Source: Welwitschia mirabilis
Lineage: Eukaryota; Gnetophyta; Gnetopsida; Welwitschiales
DNA length: 31,032 nt
Assembly: GCA_051453625.1 (NCBI GenBank)
Contig: JBOZIK010000001.1
Coordinates: forward strand, 133,617,297-133,648,328
Direction of reading: 5' to 3'
Part shown: one piece after another, positions 20,615 through 28,777 of the stretch
Numbering within the stretch: position 1 is the stretch's first letter
Layout: every line of letters begins with the position of its first letter
The notes under the pieces: generated by a model
The model's database searches: none
Seen by the model: the letters and a program-made list of their open reading frames with translations, nothing else
Told to the model about the DNA's origin: nothing
Translations under genes and position numbers: made by a program

Positions 20615-21790
20615 AATCAAGTGAAGTTCTGATCATCTACGACATCTCATCTTCCTATACTTTAACAATCTCTTTGAGGTCTACCATCATACTATGCTCT
20701 CTACGTAAGATGCGTTATTGCACATTCAATAGCTATTCTTTAGTGTAATACTCTCCTCTTAACTATCTAAATCCTTTGCTCTAATGTAGAAATGCCTTGG
20801 TTTATAATTCCTTTAATGGTATCCATAATCTCTATTAGTAAGGTCTAAATTTGCTCTATAGAAATGCCAACCATAGGTCTCTGAACCTAAGATCTCTTTG
20901 CCTCTTCTGGTATCTACATGCTCATGTCTTATAGGTAATGAGCTAAAGTCTATATATGGATGAATAGCCACTTGTCTATAAGTTCTAGTATGTTAAAGCA
21001 TCTAAACATGATTGAGAGAAGGCATGGATATCCTAAAGTCTGAAGCTAACATGCCTCTATTATTGTCTTGAGTCTTCTTCATATGAATGTAGGTAGGTCC
21101 ATTTGCTCATGTTACTTGAACATTGCTAATATTAATAGATGCACCACCATAGTGTGAGTATTATGAAAGAATGGGCTAATGTCATGGATCATCCCTCTAT
21201 GCAAAATTCGATAGGTAGGTATCAATTGTGTAACTAAAATGCCCCACCTATTTAAGGTTAGATTTGTTGATATGTTAAGTACTACATCGTAAGAATGATA
21301 CTTCTCTGTGTCACCAGCTAAATGTATATGCATACTCCCAATACAACTAATATTAGTTACTATAGTTATGTGGTTCAGGATAATAACAGTCTCATGGCCT
21401 CGAATCGTAGCTACTATCATATCCACAAGCTAGCCATGAGCGTCAAGACGCCGTTCTACATGCATCATGGTCATAGAATTCCCCTGTCTTTAATATGTAT
21501 TATGTCTTCTATGCATCCAATATTAACTAGAGATATAAGTCTATCAATTGCTAGTTTATCTCAGGATCCACATGTCTTATGAAATTACCAAGATACCTCT
21601 CAACATGTATGGTTGTAGTCTGGATAGTCAATGATCTAGCATGTCGAGGCGGAGGGTGGATAAGCTCTGCTTGTTCAACCTTTGGTGATGGAAATGGGCC
21701 TATTTCCTATTCAATAATCTCAACCTCTGCCTCAGTCTGTTTAGCTCTACATGTGCATAGCCTACTCATAAATATGCAAAATGTCACATG
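20615..21790 (-). pseudogene. Relic third ORF of a plant LTR element ('putative plant transposon protein'-like)
   Basis: A coding frame can be followed on the minus strand for almost 400 codons. The first part (about 21790-21450) reads EIGPFPSPKVEQAEL, HPPPRHARSLTIQTTTIH and VERYLGNFIRHVDPEIN. After a frameshift near 21460, a second frame runs from MTMMHVERRLDAHG through VDMIVATIRGHETVIILNHI, LTLNRWGILVTQLIP, HDISPFFHNTHTMVVHLL, and LQTLGYPCLLSIMF to a C-terminal helical stretch (IEIMDTIKGIINQGI, LEQRI). Nearly all of roughly twenty stops are TAG/TAA/TGA at places where Gln or Arg fits. The H-x-x-x-v-x-H/h-L...G-x-P-x-L-l-s-x-m pattern recalls the 'putative plant transposon protein' ORF found near the 3' end of some plant gypsy-type elements; that is recognition by eye only. 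Its position upstream of a polypurine tract and 3' LTR fits that idea. Confidence 0.5.
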
Positions 21791-23434
21791 AAGTCAAGTG
21801 TAAATCTCTAAATGTATCACATGGAAGCTTGAAACAACCCCATAAATTGGTTTTTAATGTTTAAAAACTAGAAAATATGTTCTACCCCTTCTTAAAAGTA
21901 TCAATACATCTCATGTTATTAGGTCATGTGAAGAAAAATTCTAAACATACAAAAAAAATTGACAAGTGTAATTAGGTGGGCCCTACATAAAGTGAAAAAT
22001 GAAAATTCTCAAACGAAAAACCTAATCTATGAAAAATATAGAGCTTATCATGCTAATTAATTTTCTCTAAAGGACTACTATGTTTTAACTGATGGTTTGT
22101 GAAAAAATGAGTTTTAAAGTTAAAAACCTAATTCTGCCTCATAAAGTATAAAATTCATTATAATTTGTAAAATATGTGGTGAAAACCACATCTGTAAGTT
22201 CCAAATTGAAGATCACAGAAAACTGGACAACATACATAAAAACTACATGTCAAGAGGCTAAAAAGTGAGAAAAAAATTTAAAAAGAAGAAATAAGAGAGA
22301 CAAAAACATACCTCATTTTGTAAAATCTAGTAAAATCTAACAATCAGAGGCACGAATTTGACTGTGACAAAGAGATAATAAGCAGAAATAATAGAGAATG
22401 GAATAAAAGTCAAGAAAAAGAAGTCAAGTCATGTTTTATCACATTATCATCTAGTCATGTCATTTAAACAACAACCCTAGGATGACTATCAGAAAAAACC
22501 CTAATGTTGTTCTCTAATGTTGTCTAAATGACCAAGTGGACAACGAAACTTTGAATAATTTCAGAAAAGTGGAGAAGCTAGCCAAATAAGTTAGGCTTAG
22601 ATATGATTTTAAAGGTATTAGAATATATCAAAAAGCTCGAAAAATTGGGAATGGTGAAGATTCTTGATGAATGAAGATGAGAAGGAAAACACAAAATAAT
22701 TAAAAGATAAGGTAATGAAAAATGCACTAATTAGGATGAAAGCTATGAAATAAAAATTAAAAAAAATGTGCCTAAAATGAAAAGTAATCCAAAAAAAATT
22801 AAAAACTCTAAAAGATGCAAAGAAATCTCATAAAAATCATGAAGAAAAAAAGAAGATTAGCTAATTAAAAATGCTAAAAGAAAATCAACTTGTTATTGGT
22901 AGAAATGACATGAATAACAAGAAGGAAACCATTAAATGATAAGGTTCTAGATGAGGATGAAAAAGTACAGAAATGACTTTAAAATAATAAACTAAAGAAC
23001 TAAAGATAAGAAGAACTAAAATGAACATAAAGAACATGAATAAGATGGTTCTTCTACCTAAATTCTAACCTAGTAGACTCCCTTAGAATACATCATAAAG
23101 TTATATAAGTAAAAATGCATGATAAAACATATTAATTCCATAAAGTTCCATTTGATAAAATAGTGATTATGATGACACCAAAGATCAAATGCTTAGAATA
23201 ATGAATGATAAAATCAAAAGCTACTCAGAAATGAACTCACCTGCTTACACCCTAAGACACACTTAAATCCTCAAAAGTAAAATAATCATGTGGGAATACA
23301 AAGAGTTTAGAAAATAACTAATGCCTCTGATAATACTAAGAACACCACTAATCCCATAGCCTTAAATTTTTATTACTACTTTCCATGATGAAGGGAATGC
23401 AGCCACAGTTAGAGAAGTAAGGACCCATTAAGCA
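21791..23434. other. A-rich unassigned DNA
   Basis: Long A-rich runs on the plus strand with frequent stops on both strands, and no domain recognised. A short segment at 22463-22490 resembles, inverted, motifs at 19614-19637 and 20193-20220. If the minus-strand element at 18.7-21.8 kb is complete, its 5' part and 5' LTR should lie here, but I could not find a second LTR copy in this stretch. Confidence 0.45.
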
Positions 23435-23558
23435 TGGTCAACTAACCCTCTAGTGGAGTTCCCATAGCTACCAACATTGTCAAAGTTTTCTTTTAGAAAA
23501 ATTTATCCCTGTGTCATAGGACATTATTGTGACCATGTATTTTAGCACAAATACAATA
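23435..23558. repeat. 124-bp sequence repeated across the 23559 gap, left copy
   Basis: From TGGTCAACTAACCC to CACAAATACAATA, ending at the first N. The same 124 bases with two substitutions follow the gap. Confidence 0.95.
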
Positions 23559-23658
23559 NNNNNNNNNNNNNNNNNNNNNNNNNNNNNNNNNNNNNNNNNN
23601 NNNNNNNNNNNNNNNNNNNNNNNNNNNNNNNNNNNNNNNNNNNNNNNNNNNNNNNNNN
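23559..23658. other. Assembly gap (100 N), probably an unmerged overlap
   Basis: Flanks 23435-23558 and 23659-23782 are the same 124 bases with two mismatches. The real sequence is probably continuous, with no missing bases. Confidence 0.9.
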
Positions 23659-23782
23659 TGGTCAACTAACCCTCTAGTGGAGTTCCCATAGCTACCAACA
23701 TTGTTAAAGTTTTCTTTTAGAAAAATTTATCCCTGTGTAATAGGACATTATTGTGACCATGTATTTTAGCACAAATACAATA
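23659..23782. repeat. 124-bp sequence repeated across the 23559 gap, right copy
   Basis: Second copy of 23435-23558; it starts at the first base after the Ns. The two differences (GTCAAAG/GTTAAAG and GTGTCATAGG/GTGTAATAGG) could be allelic. Confidence 0.95.
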
Positions 23783-24153
23783 GATCATGATTATTTTTCT
23801 TTTTTTTCACACAAATAATTCCCACATGATTACACCTCAAAAAGATAAAGTTAAATAAGTAAGATAAAAGATAGAAAAAAATACATAAACAACCAAATGT
23901 CTCATATCATTGGAAAAAAATCATAAGAACTAAGACATCTTCCTTTAAAATAAAGTTCATAGATATGTGAATGTCTTAATATTGGGTGAATCAAATCTTA
24001 TCATTATAAAAATGCTCAAGTATAAATACTAGTTATGATAAAGTGATATCATAACATTCACTAAAGGAATAGGATAAGAGAGAATTCAAATAATTATAGG
24101 GTGGAAGTCCTCCTCATTGAGGGGACCTTCAAAAAAATTTCTTCTATCATGTT
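23783..24153. other. Unassigned flank of the plus-strand LTR pair
   Basis: AT-rich, with no frame, RNA or repeat recognised. The last six bases, CATGTT (24148-24153), recur just after the first LTR at 25277-25282. Confidence 0.5.
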
Positions 24154-24467
24154 TGATGCACTGTCAAATTTTGTGTATTTAATAGGATGTTATGAGATAT
24201 TTCACAAGACATTTACACATGTATGAATGCAATTTTGAGGATTATAAAGGATTGAAGGAAGATATAAAAAATGTGCAATTCTTGGCATGATTAAAGACAT
24301 TTAAGACATATTCTAATATAATGGCTTTGGAGAAAGATCACTAGTTAAAAGGCTGTCTTCTCCTGAGTTAAAAGAATAAAGAAGACTATTGTCCCCTATG
24401 TCGTCCCCATGACAGGAAGGATAATGACACTACAAATGCCACATGGGATTCTTACATGGACTCGAGC

Positions 24468-24493
24468 NNNNNNNNNNNNNNNNNNNNNNNNNN
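24468..24493. other. Assembly gap (26 N) inside LTR copy A
   Basis: In LTR copy B the equivalent interval, between GGACTAGAG and TCTTTTATAAAGG, has about 16-17 bases. The missing piece is therefore short and noncoding. An open minus-strand frame over it is meaningless. Confidence 0.9.
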
Positions 24494-24696
24494 TCTTTTG
24501 TAAAGGGCTGTCATCTCCATTATCATTTACATGACATGCAGCATGATGACTGATCATCATTCCCTTAGTCCTTCGCATAACAGTTGGGATAACATTATAA
24601 CCACCTGTTTATCTTTGTCCATTTCATCTTTTTTTTTTTTTTATAATGGAGCATGTGTTGTAGCATCTTTTATGCATCAGTTTTGCTTTGTAACCA

Positions 24697-24705
24697 TATA
24701 AATAA
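24697..24705 (+). promoter_or_regulatory. TATA box of LTR copy A
   Basis: TATAAATAA preceded by GCTTTGTAACCA, about 540 bases into the LTR and followed by a CT-rich leader (CTCTCCTCTTCATCTTCATT). Copy B keeps the same arrangement. LTR promoters sit at such a place, at the U3/R border; activity is not shown by the sequence. Confidence 0.5.
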
Positions 24706-25275
24706 GATACCCACCCCTTCCCCCCATCATTTAACTCTCCTCTTCATCTTCATTTGTACTAGATAGTCTCATGATAGGAGATCGAAGGGGTAGAGATCCA
24801 TCTCACGAGTCACAAAAAGATATTTCCTTAGTAAAGGGCTATGCATCCTCTATCAAGGATTGATTGTTTTGTAACCTAAACACTAATTTCATTTTAATAC
24901 AAAACTTTATTTTTATTATGCATCTTAATTACAATATATTTTCCTTATGGTTTATGTTACCCTTAGTCTGGTGACAGTTTCATTAGTGATATAGGTCTTA
25001 AGGGTAGTCTTTGTTAAGGCTGAAAGAAAGTATTTTTAAGATTATTATGCATTTTATTTAAATTTAATTACATTCGCATTTGCATTACATCTTTATTTTC
25101 TGTATTATTGTTCAATTTCGATTACCATATTCTTCTAGAAAATCAATCCCTATTTTTCTCTCATAAGTCTTCGACAAGTTATAATGTTTGGGTCACTGTC
25201 ATTCATACTAGAGTGTGTGTTTTGTCATATATATTTTAATTAATAAGATTTGACATGAAGTTGTAAAAATATGCA

Positions 25276-25498
25276 CCATGTTTGTGACTCATTTTTATGG
25301 CTTTCATGAGACATAATTTTTGAAATGTTCACTCTAAACACATTAAGCGTTACATGTTATTTTGCTATGTGATGTATTTAAGATTATTTATGAGCCTATT
25401 TTATAATTTTTAAATTGATTTTTAAGGATAATTTGGCTTGTAATTGTAGTTGTTCACCTAGTTTTTATCAGGAACTAACAAAGCTAAGTAAAGGTTTA
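25276..25498 (+). mobile_element. 223-bp internal remnant between LTR copies A and B
   Basis: This is all that separates the two LTRs. It has no coding capacity. Its right end is a purine-rich tract, and its sequence resembles, inverted, the internal region next to the LTR at 19994. It is best read as the 3' end of an internal region that lost its genes by deletion. The bases after copy A (CCATGTTTGTGAC) do not look like a tRNA primer site, so the 5' internal end is also missing. Confidence 0.6.
25480..25498 (+). other. Polypurine tract before LTR copy B
   Basis: AAAGCTAAGTAAAGGTTTA directly before TGATT. It is the counterpart of AAAGCTAAGTGGAGGGTTA at 19995-20013 on the minus strand. Two of the three differences are G to A, which has weakened the G-run. 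Confidence 0.6.
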
Positions 25499-25746
25499 TG
25501 ATTAGATATCAAATTATGTGTATTTGATGGGGTGTTTTGAGCTATTTTATAGGAAATTTACATAGGTATAAATGCAATTTTGAGGATTATAAAGGATTAA
25601 AGAAATATCTCAGAAATGTGCAATTCTTAACATTATTAAAGAAATTTAAAGCATATTCTGATACACATGGCTTTGGAGGAAGGTCACTGGTAAAAAAGGC
25701 TAATCTCTTTTGAGTTAAAGGGATAAAGAAGACTATCATTTATTAT

Positions 25747-25930
25747 GTTATCCTCATGATAGATAGGATGACAACACTACAAATGCCACATTGGATGCTG
25801 ACGTGGACTAGAGTTGGTACTATTAAATCATCTTTTATAAAGGGTTGTCATCCCCATGATCATCCCCATGACATGTAAGACAATAATTGATCATTGTCCT
25901 CTTAGTTATCCCCATGATAGTGAGGATGAC
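25747..25930 (+). promoter_or_regulatory. Repeated palindromic motifs upstream of the LTR promoter
   Basis: Four copies of a motif near GTYATCCYCATGAY, two of them paired with a nearby inverted AGGATGAC, and one TGACGTGG, all within 190 bases and 100-290 bases ahead of the TATA box. Repeated elements at this place in an LTR often act as enhancers; here that is inference from position. Copy A keeps worn versions (for example GTCGTCCCCATGAC near 24400). Confidence 0.45.
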
Positions 25931-26031
25931 ACTGTAACTACCAATCGATCTTTGTCCATTTCATCCATTCCTTTTCTATACTAGAGTATGTATTATAATG
26001 TCTTTTGTATGTAGGTTTTGCTTTGTAACCC

Positions 26032-26038
26032 TATAAAT
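26032..26038 (+). promoter_or_regulatory. TATA box of LTR copy B
   Basis: TATAAAT within CTTTGTAACCCTATAAATGAGACC. The flanks are conserved with copy A, and a CT-rich leader follows. Placement is about 530 bases into the LTR. Confidence 0.5.
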
Positions 26039-26639
26039 GAGACCCCAACTTCAACTCTCCTCTCCATCTTCATTTACATTAGAAAGTATCATGACAGAAG
26101 ATCGAAGGTCTGGAGATCTATCTCACGAGCTGTAGAAAGATGTTTCCTTGGTAAAAGGCTATGCATCCTTCATTAAGGCTCGACTATTTTGTAACCTAGA
26201 TGCTAGTTCTATTTTAATACAAAACTTTATCTTTATTATGCATCTTAATTATGTTATATTTTCCTTATGGTTTATTTTGCCCTTAGTCAAGTGGAAGTTT
26301 TATTAGTGATATATGTCTTAAAGGCAACCTTTGTTAAGGCTAACACAAAGTAGTTTTAGGATCATTATACATTTTATTTAAATTTAGTTACATTCACATT
26401 TGCATCGCGACTTTATTTTCTACATTGTTCTTCAATTTTGGTTATCATATTCTTATATAAAATCAATCCTTATTCTTCTCTTATAAGTCTTTGATGGGTT
26501 ATGACATTTGAATCACTTCCATTTATACTAGAGTGTGTGTTTCATAATCTATATTTTAATTAATAGGATTTGACATGAAGTTGCAAAAATATGCACTGCA
26601 ATAATGTTTAAGTTTACATCAAAAAGTTTTTCTTATATT

Positions 26640-26890
26640 TTCAACCTTTATCTATTAACTTTATAAATCTCCTTGGTTTCTAAGTTGGAAATCTCAATAG
26701 AACTATTAGAATGTAATTTTTTGATAGGATAAGAACTTAACCATTTAGAGGTTAACTTATTATGTAAAATATGTACTCTAGTATTATATAAAAGGACAAG
26801 TTAACCTTATTCAAACTTTTTATAAAGTAACTTTCTGTCATGTTTGAACTTATATTGGGCTTTATGAATTAGTTAATGATGTATAGCATT
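26640..26890 (-). pseudogene. Integrase C-terminal region of pol copy 1
   Basis: The minus strand reads FKHDRKLLYKKFE, then LVLLYNTRVHILHNKLTSKW, YPIKKL, IEISNLETKEIYKVNR and RLKI. This matches the F-x-V-G-x-x-V-L-L-x-N-S-x-L-x-L-F-P-G-K-L-x-S-x-W segment and the closing F-K-V-N-G-Q-R-L-K of plant gypsy integrases. Gln before RLK is a TAG stop. The region ends about 40 bases before the oppositely oriented LTR copy B. Confidence 0.8.
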
Positions 26891-27089
26891 TGTATGATTT
26901 TCATCTAAGTGATATAGTTTGGGTAATTTGTATTTAATATTCTCATAAAGATATACAAGATTAAGTTAATGAGAATATTAATAGGAGTTATGACATACAT
27001 CAACAAGTAAAATAAACTTTTTTGTATACAAGTTCATAAGGTGAAAAATAAGTGAATTATGCTAAGTGTATGGTAAGTCCAAAGAACAT

Positions 27090-27480
27090 CATTAAGATTA
27101 GAAGCTCAAGATTTCTTATTAATAAATATAAGTTTTTGTAGCATTTTTTTTTAATTTCTCTATTGGCATTTTTAGCTTGGCCATTGGTTTGTAGATGACA
27201 AAAGTAAGCTACACTATGTGTAATTCCAATGGATGAAAGAATTTTTTTAAAAATCTGATTAATAAAATGAGTTTATTGATTACTAATAATAATTCTAGGA
27301 AAATAAAAATGTTGAAAAATCTAAGTTTTAAGAAAAGTACTAATAGTTCAGGCATCATTCATAGAAGTAGAAATAGCTTCAACTCATTTAGTAACATAAT
27401 CAACATCCACTAAGATGTATTTCTTATCATTAGAAGGTGGTTTAATAGGTACTATAGAATTAATTTCCTAATAATCAAAA
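27090..27480 (-). pseudogene. Integrase catalytic core of pol copy 1, catalytic triad lost
   Basis: The core reads FDY-stop-EINSIVPIKPPSN where W-G-I-D-F-M-G-P-F is usual, KKYILVDVDYVTK (Y-I-L-V-A-V-D-Y-V-S-K), FYFPRIIISN (P-x-x-I-I-S-D), and HLQTNGQAKNANREIK (Y-H-P-Q-T-N-G-Q-A-E-x-S-N-R-E-I-K). The three catalytic acids are Asn (27459-27461), Asn (27279-27281) and Lys (27171-27173). Each change is a single G to A (GAT/GAC to AAT/AAC, GAA to AAA). Trp before the first is a TAG. The enzyme would have joined element cDNA to the genome; this copy cannot. Confidence 0.88.
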
Positions 27481-27539
27481 GGCTTATATTCAAGAATAAG
27501 TTAAAGGGGCATCTCTTGAGAATGGATAAGACTACCATA

Positions 27540-27700
27540 ACATTGACAAGCATCACACCTTCTAATAAAACTAAAAGAGTCCTAAAAAAATAAGACCAAT
27601 AAAAACCAAAGTGAAGGATTTTTATAGTTATTTTATATCCACTAAAATAACCTCCACAAGCATCACTATGAAAAAGATGAAATATGTCTAATTTTTCCTA
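27540..27700 (-). pseudogene. Integrase zinc finger (HHCC) of pol copy 1
   Basis: The minus strand reads FHLFHSDACGGYFSGYK, ILHFGFYWSYF and, after a one-base shift in a T-run, RRCDACQ. Relatives have H-x-S-x-x-G-G-H-F-G-G ... G-F-Y-W-P-x-x-F-K-D ... C-D-x-C-Q. The second His of the finger is Tyr (CAT to TAT), while both Cys remain. Confidence 0.8.
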
Positions 27701-28017
27701 TTTAGGCATACATTTTCTCATAATTTGGTTTTTTCACCTATAATAAAGATGTGGCTCTATCCATTCATAATCATCTATGTTATGGAAAAAGGATTTTCTT
27801 TGACTATGAGTCCAATGTTTTGGTATCTCCATGGTAATAAGATAATTAACAATGTTAGCACACCAATGAGGAGGATGACTAGAAGAGATGACAAAAGGTT
27901 ATTCATCTAAAAAGAACCATTAATCATAAGATCATCAAGAGAATAAGAAAGACACGATAAATGATTTACCACACTGTTATGCTTCCCTACTTTATTAATG
28001 ATGGTCAAATTAAATTC

Positions 28018-28330
28018 TTACATGAGGAGGATCCATCTAATGAGTCTAGCACTAGAATATCTCTTGATCATAAGGTATTTAATTGTTGCATGATTGATAT
28101 AAACATTTGTATAAAAGCCTAAAAGATAATGTCTAAGTGTATAAAGGTAAAAGATTATTACTAGCATTTCTTTCTTAGTAGTAGTATAATTCATTTGAGC
28201 TTTGGACAAAGTTTTACTATGATAATATAAAACTTCAAAATCATTATTATATTTTTATCCAAGAACCCCATACATAATAATATTACTAGTATTATACATT
28301 AACTCAAAGTCTTTATTCCAATTGAGTCTA
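28018..28330 (-). pseudogene. RNase H of pol copy 1
   Basis: An unbroken frame of 63 codons (28018-28209) reads MSKAQMNYTTTKKEMLVIIF, ...LRHYLLGFYTNVYINHATIKYL..., ...RLIRWILLM, matching L-x-x-A-Q-x-N-Y-x-T-T-E-K-E-L-L-A-V-V-F and V-Y-T-D-H-A-A-L-K-Y-L. T-D-H has become I-N-H, and the upstream C-D-A-S-D catalytic block is Y-N-T-S-N (28282-28299), all by G-to-A or C-to-T steps. The domain removes the RNA strand during reverse transcription; it is inactive here. Confidence 0.93.
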
Positions 28331-28677
28331 ATTACAATAGGTGTAAAAGAGATTTTATCTTTAATTGTACTAAAAGTAAGCTGACAAGATTTATTTCAAT
28401 CAAATTTAGCTTCTTTTTCAAGTAATGAATGAATGGGTTTGTAAATTTTAGGATGATCTTGAATAAAATGATGATAAAAATCATAATGATAAAGGAAAGA
28501 TTAAACTTATTTTATATTTGTTGGAGGAATTAGGTTTTTAATTATACTCACTTTTTCAGGGTTCATCCTAATTCATTTATTAGAAATGTGGTGATCTAAT
28601 ACAATTCTATTATCAACTAAAAAGAACTCTTTTCCCATCTCAAATGTAGGTTACTATCAATACATCTATCAAGGACT
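28330..28677 (-). pseudogene. RT thumb/connection of pol copy 1
   Basis: The minus strand runs from PTFEMGKEFFLVDNRIVLDH (C-H-F-M-V-x-E-G-I-V-L-G-H-x-I-S) through KVSIIKNLIPPTNIK, SFLYHYDFYHHFIQD and KPIHSLLEKEAKFD to CQLTFSTIKDKI. The conserved Gly of S-F-L-G-H is Tyr. The palm with the catalytic motif is not in this copy; it would lie beyond the gap. Confidence 0.88.
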
Positions 28678-28777
28678 NNNNNNNNNNNNNNNNNNNNNNN
28701 NNNNNNNNNNNNNNNNNNNNNNNNNNNNNNNNNNNNNNNNNNNNNNNNNNNNNNNNNNNNNNNNNNNNNNNNNNNNN
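28678..28777. other. Assembly gap (100 N) between two pol copies
   Basis: Left of the gap is RT-thumb sequence; right of it the element restarts at RNase H. The sequence 28778-29106 is a diverged version (very roughly four-fifths identical by eye) of 28080-28410, so the joined pieces are two different copies and not two alleles. Confidence 0.9.

Larger units (their letters stand above)
24154..25275 (+). mobile_element. LTR, copy A (probable 5' LTR or solo LTR)
   Basis: Matches copy B (25499-26595) along its whole length. The two align without a gap from TGATGCACTGTCAAATTTTG against TGATTAGATATCAAATTATG, and both end ...AAATATGCA, giving TG...CA ends. The orientation is taken from a TATA box at 24697-24705 (after a conserved GCTTTGTAACC) and from the purine tract before copy B. 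The upstream half carries degenerate copies of the RTYATCCCCATGA motif described for copy B. No purine tract precedes this copy, as expected for a 5' LTR. It contains a 26-N gap that copy B suggests should be about 16 bases. Confidence 0.75.
25499..26595 (+). mobile_element. LTR, copy B (probable 3' LTR)
   Basis: Full-length partner of copy A, TG...CA ended, preceded by a purine tract. Before the TATA box it holds repeated near-palindromes: GTTATCCTCATGAT (25747-25760), GTCATCCCCATGAT (25847-25860), CATCCCCATGAC (25861-25872) and GTTATCCCCATGAT (25905-25918). The first and last are closely followed by an inverted AGGATGAC. A TGACGTGG element (25799-25806), which has the ACGT core used by plant bZIP factors, lies between them. 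Downstream are conserved blocks GAAGATCGAAGG, CTATGCATCCT, TTTCCTTATGGTTTAT and TTTGTTAAGGCT. It ends about 40 bases from the 3' end of an oppositely oriented gypsy pol. Confidence 0.75.
26636..28677 (-). pseudogene. Degenerate Ty3/gypsy pol, copy 1: RT tail, RNase H, integrase
   Basis: Read from 28677 down, the minus strand gives the end of the reverse transcriptase (IVLDHHISNKWIRMN, NLIPPTNIK, HPKIYKPIHSLLEKE), RNase H, a linker (INKVGKHNSVVNHLS), the HHCC finger and integrase, ending VNR-stop-RLKI near 26636. RT-RNase H-integrase order defines Ty3/gypsy (Metaviridae). The wording (LSKAQMNYTTTKKEML, ARLIRWILLM, QTNGQAK) is closest to the non-chromovirus Athila/Tat-type elements of plants. 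The pol is broken by many stops and at least one frameshift in a T-run near 27585, and all catalytic residues I can place in RNase H and integrase are altered. The 5' part is cut by the gap at 28678, beyond which a second copy restarts in RNase H. Confidence 0.92.

Noticed and set aside
21322-21791. Plus-strand open frames opposite the relic ORF
   Set aside because: They are antisense shadows of the minus-strand frame, which shows the Gln/Arg-to-stop pattern and reads as protein; the plus frames do not.
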